From Acidobacteriota bacterium (lineage in GTDB: Bacteria > Acidobacteriota > Terriglobia > UBA7540): DNA of 28,880 nucleotides. The position numbers were made by a program, and so were the translations under genes. A model generated the notes under the pieces. It made no database searches. It was given only the letters and a program-made list of their open reading frames with translations, and was not told where the DNA came from. Positions 17,081 to 25,148 of the stretch are shown here, one piece after another. Within the stretch, counting starts at the first letter, position 1. Every line of letters starts with the position of its first letter. The stretch lies in assembly GCA_021789565.1 (NCBI GenBank), contig JAJYJL010000004.1, positions 1 to 28,880 of the forward strand, given 5' to 3'.

Positions 17081-20019
17081 TGCGTTTGCTGTCAGTTCCG
17101 GTCGCAACCTATCGGATTCAGTTCAACCTGAATTTCCGGTTTGTTGATGCCAAAGACCTGGTTCCGTACCTTCACGAGCTGGGCATCACGCATCTCTATG
17201 TGTCGCCCCGTTTTAAGGCCGGGAAGGGAAGCTCGCACGGATACGACGTGGCTGATCCCTTGCGCATCAATTCGGAGTTGGGAACAGAGGAAGAGTTTGA
17301 TGACCTGGTGCGTAAGCTGAAGAGTTACAGCATGGGGCTGCTGCTGGACATCGTTCCCAATCACATGGTTGCAAACGCTGAGAACCCCTGGTGGCTGGAT
17401 GTGCTGGAGAATGGTCCTTTATCCGAATATGCCCGATATTTCGACATTGAATGGCATCCGGGAGCGGGCAAGGGCCTGTTTCTGCAGGACAACAAAGTTT
17501 TAGTTCCGGTTCTTGGCGACCGTTATGGCAAGGTGCTTGAAAACCAGGAACTGGACCTGAAACTCGACGAAGACGGTTTTTATATCCGCTATTACGAGCA
17601 CCGCTTTCCACTGAATCCCAGCACGTACGACCTGATCCTGGAACACACCCTGGAGTGTATCCGCAGCGGAAAAGAAATTGATTCCTCATTGATGGGCGAA
17701 GTCTCTCGTGTGCTGGAGGCGGTGAGGCGATTGCAGGCGCCGACAGGCTCAGCCATGGAGCGGATCAAGACCCGCCGCGAGGCCCACAAATGGATCAAGC
17801 ATCGTTTGTGGGACCTCTACCACCATTCCGCGCGGGTGAAGCTCTGTCTGGACGAAACACTCAGATTCTTCAACGGCGCCCAGGGCGATGGGAGCAGCTT
17901 CGAGGCGCTGGACCATCTCTTGACTGCGCAGGCTTATCGGCTGGCGCACTGGAAGATGGCCGCGGAAGAGATCAATTACCGGCGTTTTTTTGACATCAAC
18001 GAACTCGTCGGGCTGAGAGTTGAAGACCCCCGGGTGTTTGAGGAGCGGCATCGCCTGATTGCCGAACTGGCCCGGAAGGAAGAAACGAGCGGGCTCCGTG
18101 TGGACCACGTGGACGGCCTGCACGATCCGGCCCGTTATCTGGAGCGTCTAAGGGTTGCCACCGCGGCAAAAGAGGAGAGTCGCGGCACTGCGAATCGTTA
18201 TCTCATTGTTGAGAAGATTCTGGGACGGGATGAGCCGCTGCCGGAGGATTGGCCGGTGGCAGGGACGACCGGCTATGATTTTCTGAACGCCGTGAACGGG
18301 CTGTTCGTAGATGCGGATGGCTTCTCCCATCTGGACAAGGCTTATCGCCGCTTTACAGGTTGCGAGCATTCCTACGCCCAGATTGGTTATCTCCGAAACA
18401 AGCAGGTGATCCACCAGCTTTTTGCGGGTGAACTGGCGGCCTTTACTCATTGGCTGGCAAAGCTGGCGTCGCAAGACCGCCACGCCAGAGATATTCCGCT
18501 TCCTGAACTGGTCAGGGCCTTTGTGGAGGTTACGGCGTGTTTGCCTGTTTACAGGACGTATGTCAGGAATTTTTCCGTCAGCAATCGTGACCGTTCCTAC
18601 CTCAACTGGACTCTGGAGACAGCGCAACGCCGGACTTCCCCTGATGAGGTCAGCGCCGCCGCCTGGGATTTCCTTCGCCGGGTCTTGTTTCTTGACCCGC
18701 AGCCCTATGCGCTGGTCCAGAGAAAGGCATGGCTTCAGTTCGTCATGCGATGGCAGCAGTTTACCAGTCCAGTGATGGCGAAGGGGCTGGAAGACACCGC
18801 GTCCTATGTTTATAACAGCCTGATTTCCCTGAATGAAGTGGGCGGCGACTCTCTGCGCGAAAAACCGCCGTACGATGTTCCGGCTTTTCACGGTTTTAAT
18901 CAGGCCCGGCTGGCCTGCTGGCCGCACACGATGAATTCAACCTCAACGCATGATACCAAACGCAGCGAGGATGTCCGGGCGCGCGTGAACGTCCTTTCTG
19001 AAATCGACAGGGTGTGGCTTTCCCGCCTGCGTCGATGGAGCAAATGGAACCGGCCTCACAAGACGGATTATCATGGCCAGAGCGTTCCAGACAATAACGA
19101 AGAGTGCCTGTTGTATCAAACTATGCTGGGCGCGTGGCCGCTGGAGCCGGCGGAGGAAGCCGGGGTTCTCGACCGACTCATCGGTTTTATGGAGAAGGCC
19201 TTGCGCGAAGCCAAGATTCACACCAGTTGGATCAATCCTGATCTGGAATACGAAAAGGCCGTCGAACAATTTATACGCAAATCCATCGGCGCCGGCAATC
19301 CGAGCCGGTTCATGGAGGACTTTCTCGAGTTGCGGAAGACGATTGCGCTCTATGGGTACGTGAACGCTCTTTCGCAGACCCTGCTGAAGATCACCTCACC
19401 GGGCGTGCCGGACTTCTACCAGGGAACCGAGCTGTGGGACTTCAGCCTGGTGGACCCTGACAACCGGCGTCCGGTCGATTTTGAGAAGAGGGCCCGGATG
19501 ATGGAATATCTCAAAGCTCAAGAGGCAGACGCTCCGGAGGATTTGCTGAATGATCTGGTCTCAAACTGGCAGGACGGGAGGATCAAACTCTATCTGGTCC
19601 GTAAAGCACTTAATTTCCGGCTTGCTCATAAGGAACTGTTTGCATCCGGTGAATATATCCCCTTGCAAGGGGCGGGGCAGAGGCGCGACCGGATTGTGGC
19701 GTTTGCCCGCCGACGAAGGAAGGAGTGGGTGATTGTTGCCGTCCCCCGCCTTGTCGTGGGATCTCTTCGCAGACGTAACTCTCTGCTGCCCAGGGAAAAC
19801 TGGCCGGCCTTGAAGATCATCCTTCCCGGCGAGTGCTCCACCCGCTGGAGAAATATCTTTACCCAGGGGACGATTTCGGCGAAACGGGTTGAGGGCGGGC
19901 AGAGTGTGCTGTCGCTGAACGGGATGCTGGACAGATTTCCCTCTGTCCTGCTGGAGCCTTGCCCGCAAAAAAAACCGGGCGGTGAGGGCCAATCGCCATC
20001 ACAATTGTTTTCTCAGTGA
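17077..20019 (+). CDS. treY: Malto-oligosyltrehalose synthase
   Basis: TreY turns the reducing-end alpha-1,4 bond of a maltodextrin into the alpha,alpha-1,1 bond of trehalose within the same chain, making the substrate of TreZ. The 980-residue protein begins with the TreY signature ATYRIQFN and VSPRFKAGKGSSHGYDV. The GH13 subfamily 26 catalytic residues are D343 in LRVDHVDGLHDP, E379 in LIVEKILG and D626 in STHDTKRSEDVRAR. It is at the long end for the family (about 720-980). The ATG at 17077 overlaps the GH57 stop (ATGA), and a second ATG follows directly at 17080. It is the last gene of the operon and ends 19 bp before the oppositely oriented coxD. Confidence 0.96.
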   Translation: MMRLLSVPVATYRIQFNLNFRFVDAKDLVPYLHELGITHLYVSPRFKAGKGSSHGYDVADPLRINSELGTEEEFDDLVRKLKSYSMGLLLDIVPNHMVANAENPWWLDVLENGPLSEYARYFDIEWHPGAGKGLFLQDNKVLVPVLGDRYGKVLENQELDLKLDEDGFYIRYYEHRFPLNPSTYDLILEHTLECIRSGKEIDSSLMGEVSRVLEAVRRLQAPTGSAMERIKTRREAHKWIKHRLWDLYHHSARVKLCLDETLRFFNGAQGDGSSFEALDHLLTAQAYRLAHWKMAAEEINYRRFFDINELVGLRVEDPRVFEERHRLIAELARKEETSGLRVDHVDGLHDPARYLERLRVATAAKEESRGTANRYLIVEKILGRDEPLPEDWPVAGTTGYDFLNAVNGLFVDADGFSHLDKAYRRFTGCEHSYAQIGYLRNKQVIHQLFAGELAAFTHWLAKLASQDRHARDIPLPELVRAFVEVTACLPVYRTYVRNFSVSNRDRSYLNWTLETAQRRTSPDEVSAAAWDFLRRVLFLDPQPYALVQRKAWLQFVMRWQQFTSPVMAKGLEDTASYVYNSLISLNEVGGDSLREKPPYDVPAFHGFNQARLACWPHTMNSTSTHDTKRSEDVRARVNVLSEIDRVWLSRLRRWSKWNRPHKTDYHGQSVPDNNEECLLYQTMLGAWPLEPAEEAGVLDRLIGFMEKALREAKIHTSWINPDLEYEKAVEQFIRKSIGAGNPSRFMEDFLELRKTIALYGYVNALSQTLLKITSPGVPDFYQGTELWDFSLVDPDNRRPVDFEKRARMMEYLKAQEADAPEDLLNDLVSNWQDGRIKLYLVRKALNFRLAHKELFASGEYIPLQGAGQRRDRIVAFARRRRKEWVIVAVPRLVVGSLRRRNSLLPRENWPALKIILPGECSTRWRNIFTQGTISAKRVEGGQSVLSLNGMLDRFPSVLLEPCPQKKPGGEGQSPSQLFSQ

Positions 20020-20038
20020 ACGTTGCTTCGCCGGTGCC

Positions 20039-20380
20039 TCAGCGTTTTGCGGCCGGAACCATGGGCCGCGATACTTTTGCGGAAGACTGCCAGGGTTGCA
20101 CATGCGTGCGTGTGAAAAAGTCGCTGCTGGTCAGGGTCAGCATAATGGCCAGCCAAAAGACAGCAGCCAACACAACAAGCCGCACCATCGACGCGCTCCA
20201 GCGAAGATGCATGAAGAACGTTGCCACCAATACCGTCTTGGTGATCGAAATAATGAGAGCCACCACCATGTTCCAACGGCCGAGGTCGACGTAAGCGATC
20301 TGCCAAGTCAAGAGAGTCAGGGTCAGAAGGCTGAAGAATACAACAAAATACATTTTTCGAGACGCTATATGTTCAGACAT
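20039..20380 (-). CDS. coxD: Cytochrome c oxidase subunit IV (prokaryotic type)
   Basis: A 113-residue membrane protein with three predicted hydrophobic helices (about 10-28, 35-58 and 65-85), the pattern of the small fourth subunit of bacterial caa3 oxidases. The conserved helix-end segment ATFFMHLRWS is present. It is thought to help assemble or stabilise subunits I and III and carries no redox centre. The start codon shares one base with the coxC stop (TGATG), with GGGAG about 10 nt upstream. It is the last gene of the respiratory cluster and converges with treY. Function by family and position is secure; the exact symbol varies between genomes (coxD, ctaF). Confidence 0.9.
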   Translation of the reverse strand: MSEHIASRKMYFVVFFSLLTLTLLTWQIAYVDLGRWNMVVALIISITKTVLVATFFMHLRWSASMVRLVVLAAVFWLAIMLTLTSSDFFTRTHVQPWQSSAKVSRPMVPAAKR

Positions 20381-21030
20381 CAGAAATGAGCTCCCAGTAA
20401 ATACAAGAGTGGAAACAGAAATATCCAGATGATATCGATAAAATGCCAGTACAGCCCAAACATCTCAATGGAGTTGTGGCTTTCCTTGGAAAACTCGCCT
20501 CGCCACGCCATAATGAGAAGGACTGTCATAACTCCTTCCCCTATGATCATGTGGAGCGCGTGAACACCCGTCATGATGAAATAAAAACAGAAGAACATCG
20601 CCACATGCGAGGCCTGCGGTCCCGAATAAGTGAAGTGCAATCCCGGGACTATGCCGTCCCTATAGTCGTGAACCCATTCGATGGCAAATTTGACATATAG
20701 GAAGAGCCCGCCCAGGACCATCGTCGAAGCGAGGAATGCCATAAGCCGTTTGCGCATGCCCGTCTGAGCTGCATGAACGGCCAGGGCCATCGTCAAGCTG
20801 CTGCCAATCAGGACCGCAGTGTTGAAGGCTCCGATCCTGGCGTTCAGAAGGTGGCTGCCCGCTTCAAAAGCCGTCGTGTAAAGGTTCCGATAAATGGTGT
20901 ATCCTGTAAAAAGAGCACCAAAGAACATGATCTCGGTGGCCAGGAAGATCCACATTCCAAGGCTGGCCGCTTCATGTTGCTGCGTCCGGTCGTCAAATTG
21001 TTCGGCAACAACGGCTTGACTGTTATGCAA
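20380..21030 (-). CDS. coxC: Cytochrome c oxidase subunit III
   Basis: Subunit III of an aa3/caa3-type oxidase, an inner-membrane helix bundle without metals. Recognisable segments include [18 protein letters not shown] near the N-terminus, the [12 protein letters not shown] helix and the end segment [20 protein letters not shown]. The chosen start is TTG at 21030-21028. It overlaps the coxA stop by 8 nt, has GGAGGAA (21044-21038) 7 nt upstream, and gives an N-terminus running straight into the conserved [20 protein letters not shown] pattern. The longest frame opens at ATG 21063 and adds 11 residues that overlap coxA by 41 nt without a comparable ribosome site. From the TTG the product is 216 residues and has the five-helix core expected of the family's shorter form. 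Confidence 0.94.
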   Translation of the reverse strand: MHNSQAVVAEQFDDRTQQHEAASLGMWIFLATEIMFFGALFTGYTIYRNLYTTAFEAGSHLLNARIGAFNTAVLIGSSLTMALAVHAAQTGMRKRLMAFLASTMVLGGLFLYVKFAIEWVHDYRDGIVPGLHFTYSGPQASHVAMFFCFYFIMTGVHALHMIIGEGVMTVLLIMAWRGEFSKESHNSIEMFGLYWHFIDIIWIFLFPLLYLLGAHF

Positions 21031-22651
21031 CTTGTATTTCCTCCGCGATGCGATCATAGCCATAGGGTTCTTCAGTTACAACAGGTGTTTCCTCAAAATT
21101 GTGGGTTGGAGGGGGAGAGGTCGTGGTCCACTCCAGACCAGTTGCTTTCCAGGGATTCGGACCTGCAATGGGTCCGTAGCGCGCCGACCAGGCAAGATAA
21201 ATCAGCGGAATAATATAACCAAGGCCCAGAATAGAGGCGCCCGCGGTCGAGATGACGTTCAGCGTGTGGAACTCGGCCGGGTAGACTGCATACCGCCGAG
21301 GCATGCCAAGGTACCCCAGGATAAATTGCGGGAAGAATGTGAGGTTGAATCCAACAAAGATAATGATGGCCGCGACCCTCGCCCATCCGTCCGGGTACAA
21401 GCGGCCGGTCATTTTGGGCCACCAGTAGTGAATTCCTCCCAGGTAACCCATGACGGCGCCGCCGACCATGATGTAGTGGAAATGAGCGATGACAAAGTAA
21501 GTGTCGTGAACGTGCTGGTCCACCCCAATGCTGGCCAGATACAGGCCGGTCAACCCGCCGATAGTGAACAGTCCGATGAAACCCAGCGCATAGAGCATGG
21601 GAGCTTCATAGGAAATGGACCCCTTATAGAGGGTCGCAGTCCAGTTAAAGACTTTGATCGCGGACGGGATGGCCACGGCCATGCTGAGGGCAGAGAAGAC
21701 CAGACCGGCATAGACGGACTGGCCGCTGACAAACATATGGTGTCCCCACACCAGGAAGCCGATGGCGGCGATAGCGACGCTGGAAAACGCGATAAAGTGA
21801 TAGCCAAAAATCTTCTTCTTCGAAAAGGCAGTGATCAATTCACTGATCACTCCCATCGACGGGAGAATCATGACATACACGGCCGGATGGGAATAGAACC
21901 AGAAGAGGTGCTGGAAGAGTATGGGATCTCCGCCCAGGGCCGGGTCAAAAATCCCGACGTGGAAAAAACGCTCGATAACGATAAGGGCGAGGGAGATGGC
22001 GATCACCGGCGTTCCGATGATGAAAATAATACTGGCGGCATACAAAGCCCAGACAAACAGCGGCAGACGAAACCAGGTGAGGCCTGGCGCGCGCATCTTG
22101 TGGATGGTCACGACAAAATTCAGGCCGGTGAGGATCGATGAAAAGCCCGCGATAAACACGCCGCTCGCGGCCGCCATCACATGAGTGTTAAGGTACAGGG
22201 TGCTCAGAGGCGTGTAAAAGGTCCAGCCTGTATCAACGCCGCCGGCAATCAGCGAGTATAGGACAAACGATCCACCCGTCATGAAAATGTACCAGCTCAA
22301 CAGGTTCAACCGGGGGAAGGCTACGTCGCGGGCTCCAAGCATTATGGGGAGCAGGAAGTTGCCCAGCACGGCAGGGATCGAGGGTACCAGGAAGAAAAAG
22401 ACCATGATGATCCCATGGATGCTGAACAGCTTGTTGTAGGTTTCCGGCTCGACCAGCAAGCCCTGGGGCTCCAGCAAGTTCAGCCGCATCAGGGTCGCTG
22501 CCACTCCACCGATCGAAAAGAAGAAGGTGATTGACATCAGGTAAAGCCAGGCAATCCGCTTGTGGTCGGTGGTCAGCAACCACGATTTAATGCTGTAGTC
22601 CACATTCAGGTAATGAATGGACGGCTCGATTGCGACTTCTGAACTACTCAT
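21023..22651 (-). CDS. coxA: Cytochrome c oxidase subunit I, A2-type heme-copper oxidase
   Basis: The catalytic subunit reduces O2 to water and pumps protons in the inner membrane. The 542 residues hold the metal ligands: H79 (heme a) in FSIHGII, H255 and the cross-linked Y259 in YSHPAVY, H304 and H305 (CuB) in WGHHMF, and H390 (heme a3) and H392 (heme a) in [12 protein letters not shown]. Helix VI has Y253-S254 before H255 and alanine where A1-type oxidases carry the proton-channel glutamate. This YS motif marks the A2 subfamily, as in the caa3 enzymes of Thermus and Rhodothermus. The ATG overlaps the coxB stop (ATGA), and coxC follows with a coupled start. The neighbouring Act genes suggest electrons arrive through alternative complex III. 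Confidence 0.98.
   Translation of the reverse strand: MSSSEVAIEPSIHYLNVDYSIKSWLLTTDHKRIAWLYLMSITFFFSIGGVAATLMRLNLLEPQGLLVEPETYNKLFSIHGIIMVFFFLVPSIPAVLGNFLLPIMLGARDVAFPRLNLLSWYIFMTGGSFVLYSLIAGGVDTGWTFYTPLSTLYLNTHVMAAASGVFIAGFSSILTGLNFVVTIHKMRAPGLTWFRLPLFVWALYAASIIFIIGTPVIAISLALIVIERFFHVGIFDPALGGDPILFQHLFWFYSHPAVYVMILPSMGVISELITAFSKKKIFGYHFIAFSSVAIAAIGFLVWGHHMFVSGQSVYAGLVFSALSMAVAIPSAIKVFNWTATLYKGSISYEAPMLYALGFIGLFTIGGLTGLYLASIGVDQHVHDTYFVIAHFHYIMVGGAVMGYLGGIHYWWPKMTGRLYPDGWARVAAIIIFVGFNLTFFPQFILGYLGMPRRYAVYPAEFHTLNVISTAGASILGLGYIIPLIYLAWSARYGPIAGPNPWKATGLEWTTTSPPPTHNFEETPVVTEEPYGYDRIAEEIQVA
21038..21044 (-). promoter_or_regulatory. Ribosome binding site that decides the coxC start
   Basis: GGAGGAA on the minus strand lies 7 nt before a TTG at 21030, inside the last codons of coxA. 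It is the strongest Shine-Dalgarno match in this cluster and supports a TTG start for coxC rather than the upstream ATG at 21063, which would place this site inside the coxC coding sequence. Confidence 0.6.
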
Positions 22652-23598
22652 GGTGTCCCCGTATTCCTTTCTTTTGAGCCCAGCGACTTGATATAGGCCG
22701 TGAGCTGCAGGATCTGCTCTTCCGTCACCTGGCCCTTAAACGTGGGCATAATGGCTGGGTATCCGTTAACAATCTGGGAGGAGGGGTAGAGGATCGACTC
22801 GCGAATGTACGCGTCGTTGGCGATCACCGTCTGTCCGTCGGACAGCTTGACCGGCTTGCCGTATAGTCCTACGAACGCCGGCCCTTTCCCCGTGCCGTGG
22901 CAGGTGATGCATCCGTATTGACGATAGAGGGCCTCTCCCTGCTCGGCCATCGTGGTTCCCGAAACCCCGCTATTCAGCCATTTCTGATAGTCCTCCGGGG
23001 TCATCACATAAACCCAGCCGCGCATCAGAGAATGGCCCATTCCGCAATACTGGTCGCAAAAAAGATGGTATTTGCCCGGCTTAGTGGCCTCAAACCATTC
23101 CGTCGTGTAGCGGTCGGGCAGCACGTCCATCTTCATCCGGAAGGCGGGAACTGAAAAATCGTGAATGACATCCTGCGACGTCATGGTGAGCTTCACCGGG
23201 ACTCCGACCGGGATATGCAGCGCGTTGATTTCACGCTTACCGTTCGTGTGTTCAATGTGCCACATCCATTGCTTGCCGATCACGAACACTTCCGTGGCGT
23301 CCTTGGGCGGCATTGCATTGCGGACAAAAATTTCGGCGCCCCAGAAATACATGATGGCAACCAGGATCATGGGTATAACTGTCCAGGTGACCTCAAGCGG
23401 AATATTGTTAACCACCTGGTTTTTAGGTGGCGCCTCGTCCTTCGACCGCCGGCGATATTTGACTGCGAAATAGAAAATCAGCAGGAAGATGAGCGTGCCG
23501 AAGAATACGGACACCGCCGTCAGAAAATAAAAAAGGTGGTCAACCGCCGGAGCAACCGTCGAAGCTTGCTGCGGAAATAAGGGAAACGCATGTGGCAT
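22648..23598 (-). CDS. coxB: Cytochrome c oxidase subunit II with fused cytochrome c domain (caa3 type)
   Basis: This subunit accepts electrons from the quinol-oxidising complex and passes them through CuA to subunit I. The 316 residues contain two N-terminal membrane helices (about 22-48 and 68-90), then a periplasmic cupredoxin domain with the full CuA set: H146 in VIHDFSVP and C181, C185, H189 and M192 in [13 protein letters not shown] class I cytochrome c domain follows, with heme-binding C230-x-x-C233-H234 and a probable axial M284 in AIMPTFKG. The fused heme domain is what makes the enzyme caa3. No cleavable signal peptide is obvious beyond the first helix. It lies 52 nt after sco and overlaps coxA by 4 nt. 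A ribosome site before the ATG at 23598 is weak. Confidence 0.97.
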   Translation of the reverse strand: MPHAFPLFPQQASTVAPAVDHLFYFLTAVSVFFGTLIFLLIFYFAVKYRRRSKDEAPPKNQVVNNIPLEVTWTVIPMILVAIMYFWGAEIFVRNAMPPKDATEVFVIGKQWMWHIEHTNGKREINALHIPVGVPVKLTMTSQDVIHDFSVPAFRMKMDVLPDRYTTEWFEATKPGKYHLFCDQYCGMGHSLMRGWVYVMTPEDYQKWLNSGVSGTTMAEQGEALYRQYGCITCHGTGKGPAFVGLYGKPVKLSDGQTVIANDAYIRESILYPSSQIVNGYPAIMPTFKGQVTEEQILQLTAYIKSLGSKERNTGTP

Positions 23599-23650
23599 TT
23601 TATTCTTTCACCCTCTCCAATTCAGGCCCACTCACTCGAAGCGTATCCTT

Positions 23651-24628
23651 CTACCTTCCGACCCGAACAGACCCCTGGGCGGCGAGTTGCCCGTGCTGTT
23701 TTGAAGGCTTGCTCTTAATCAGGACCAGTAACAACCCGCCCAGAAGAATGATGGTAACCAGCGCGGCGATAAAGAGCACGCGGGAGATAATCAGGCTGTA
23801 TTTTCCCGTGGCCGGATCGTAGTGGCTGCAATAAAGCAGAATGGCATCGACGGGGTTTCCAATCTTTCCCTGCGATGCCTCCACCAGCGCCAGACGGACT
23901 GCGCCGGCTGGATAACGAATACCGTAAAAATACTGCGCGACTTTGCCCTGAGGCGTTAAGACGACGATGGCTGTGGCGTGGGAATACTGTTGGGTTTCGG
24001 GATCGTAACGATACCGGAACCCCAGCGCCTTGGTGAGAGAGGCGATCGAGGCTTCATCGCCGGTCAGGAAGTGCCATCCCGCGCCTGCGCCTTTGCGGTT
24101 ATACATGGAAAGATACGTAGCCCTCTTCGCAAAGGCCTGATTGGGGGAGTCCTTTGGATCAAAGCTGATCGTCAGCACATTGTACTGATCGCCGATGCTG
24201 AACCGCACTTCCCTGAGACTCTCCAGCAATCCGTTTTCGACCATTGGGCAGAGCTGTGGACAGTTAAAATAAATCAGGGAAACGATGACAGGCTTTTTTC
24301 CGAAGTAGTCGCCCAGCCGGACCGTTTTGCCCGTCTCGTCATGGAAGACCAGGTCCAGTGGAACCTGGTTATTCAACCTCTGGTCAATCCCGACATCTTT
24401 TAGTTCGGGAGGCACCACCTTGGAATTTTGGGCGGAAGCTCCTCCCTGCGGAGGCCCCTGGAATCCACGGGCTTGAAGGACCTTGGAAACTTGCCCCTTT
24501 GCAACCGACGGGGACACGGCGGTTATCATCATGCAAAGCGCAAAAACGATTCCCAGTTTTATCGACCAGCAATCGCGCAAGCCGGGCGCGGCGGCGCAAT
24601 TCCTGTTCTGAACATTTTTCCCAACCAT
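23651..24628 (-). CDS. sco: Sco1/SenC-type copper chaperone with C-terminal membrane anchor
   Basis: Sco proteins deliver copper to, or reduce, the CuA site of oxidase subunit II. The thioredoxin-fold core holds the copper-binding C123-P-Q-L-C127 in FNCPQLCP and the distal H217 in YSHATAIVV. The protein has an N-terminal hydrophobic segment (about 24-44, signal or anchor) and, unlike classical Sco1, a second membrane helix at about 278-303 after the core. Just before it is a C267-S-H269-Y-D motif that could be an extra metal or redox site. Length is 325 residues. The ATG at 24628 is backed by AGGA 6 nt upstream. Its position directly before coxB supports a role in assembling this caa3 oxidase. 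Confidence 0.93.
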   Translation of the reverse strand: MVGKNVQNRNCAAAPGLRDCWSIKLGIVFALCMMITAVSPSVAKGQVSKVLQARGFQGPPQGGASAQNSKVVPPELKDVGIDQRLNNQVPLDLVFHDETGKTVRLGDYFGKKPVIVSLIYFNCPQLCPMVENGLLESLREVRFSIGDQYNVLTISFDPKDSPNQAFAKRATYLSMYNRKGAGAGWHFLTGDEASIASLTKALGFRYRYDPETQQYSHATAIVVLTPQGKVAQYFYGIRYPAGAVRLALVEASQGKIGNPVDAILLYCSHYDPATGKYSLIISRVLFIAALVTIILLGGLLLVLIKSKPSKQHGQLAAQGSVRVGR

Positions 24629-24680
24629 GATTTTTCCTGACTTCCTGGCAGCCTGCCGGCCGCCGGCTTCGGTGTTTCTC

Positions 24681-25148
24681 CTAGTTTTGCGGCATGTAGC
24701 CCTGCGGCACCGTATACTGCTGCACTTCTCCGGGCTGCACCGCGCCCTTCGGGGTTGTGCTGTTGCGTACCGGAAGGCCTTGCTGGAGCAGGACGTCCAT
24801 TGCGCGTTGTATGGGAATTCGAACCACCCCGTCCTTCCGGTTGACCCATCCGTATGAGTCGAGAATCTTGCGTTGCTGATTCAGATAGACCTGCAGGTCC
24901 GTATCGGGGTGCGTCTGAAGCTGCGGCATTCCCGCGGGCGGCAGAACGCGGCCCCGTGAGATTGACGATTGAGGCGGAGGGTACGTCTGGTGATGCTGGA
25001 GGAATACCAGGGTTCCCCAACTGACCAGGAGACCCGCCACCACGGCTATCGCGAGACCAGCCGCGAAATACAGAATGTTTCGAGGCACGGCATCCCGCGT
25101 TTCGTGGCGGTGCTTCGGATTTTCAGAATGGGTCGTGTTCTCATCCAT
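24681..25148 (-). CDS. Small single-pass membrane protein of unknown function, between actF and sco
   Basis: I do not recognise a named family. The 155 residues comprise a polar, His-rich N-terminus (about 1-22), one membrane helix (about 24-50) and an extracytoplasmic tail. The tail holds the conserved-looking block LQTHPDTDLQVYLNQQR, then YGWVNRKDGVVRIPIQRAMDVLL (shown here as YGWVNRKDG and RIPIQRAMD), and ends in a Gln/Pro-rich stretch. There are no cysteines, so it is neither a heme nor a lipoprotein. The start overlaps the actF stop by 8 nt, with GGGAG about 9 nt upstream, so it is clearly translated within the respiratory operon. A structural or assembly role in the Act complex or in the Act-caa3 supercomplex is inferred from position only. 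Confidence 0.85.
   Translation of the reverse strand: MDENTTHSENPKHRHETRDAVPRNILYFAAGLAIAVVAGLLVSWGTLVFLQHHQTYPPPQSSISRGRVLPPAGMPQLQTHPDTDLQVYLNQQRKILDSYGWVNRKDGVVRIPIQRAMDVLLQQGLPVRNSTTPKGAVQPGEVQQYTVPQGYMPQN

Noticed and set aside
19966..19982. Possible terminator hairpin near the end of treY (GCCCG and CGGGC around an A-run)
   Set aside because: It lies inside the coding sequence, the stem is only 5 bp, and no T-run follows it on the plus strand.
20050..20072. GC-rich inverted repeat (GCGGCC and GGCCGC) near the coxD end
   Set aside because: It is inside the coxD coding region, and on the minus strand it is followed by an A-run rather than a T-run, so it does not fit an intrinsic terminator.
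21032..22141. Plus-strand open frame of 369 codons opposite coxA
   Set aside because: Highly charged, low-complexity translation with no domain, lying wholly antisense to a well-conserved oxidase subunit.
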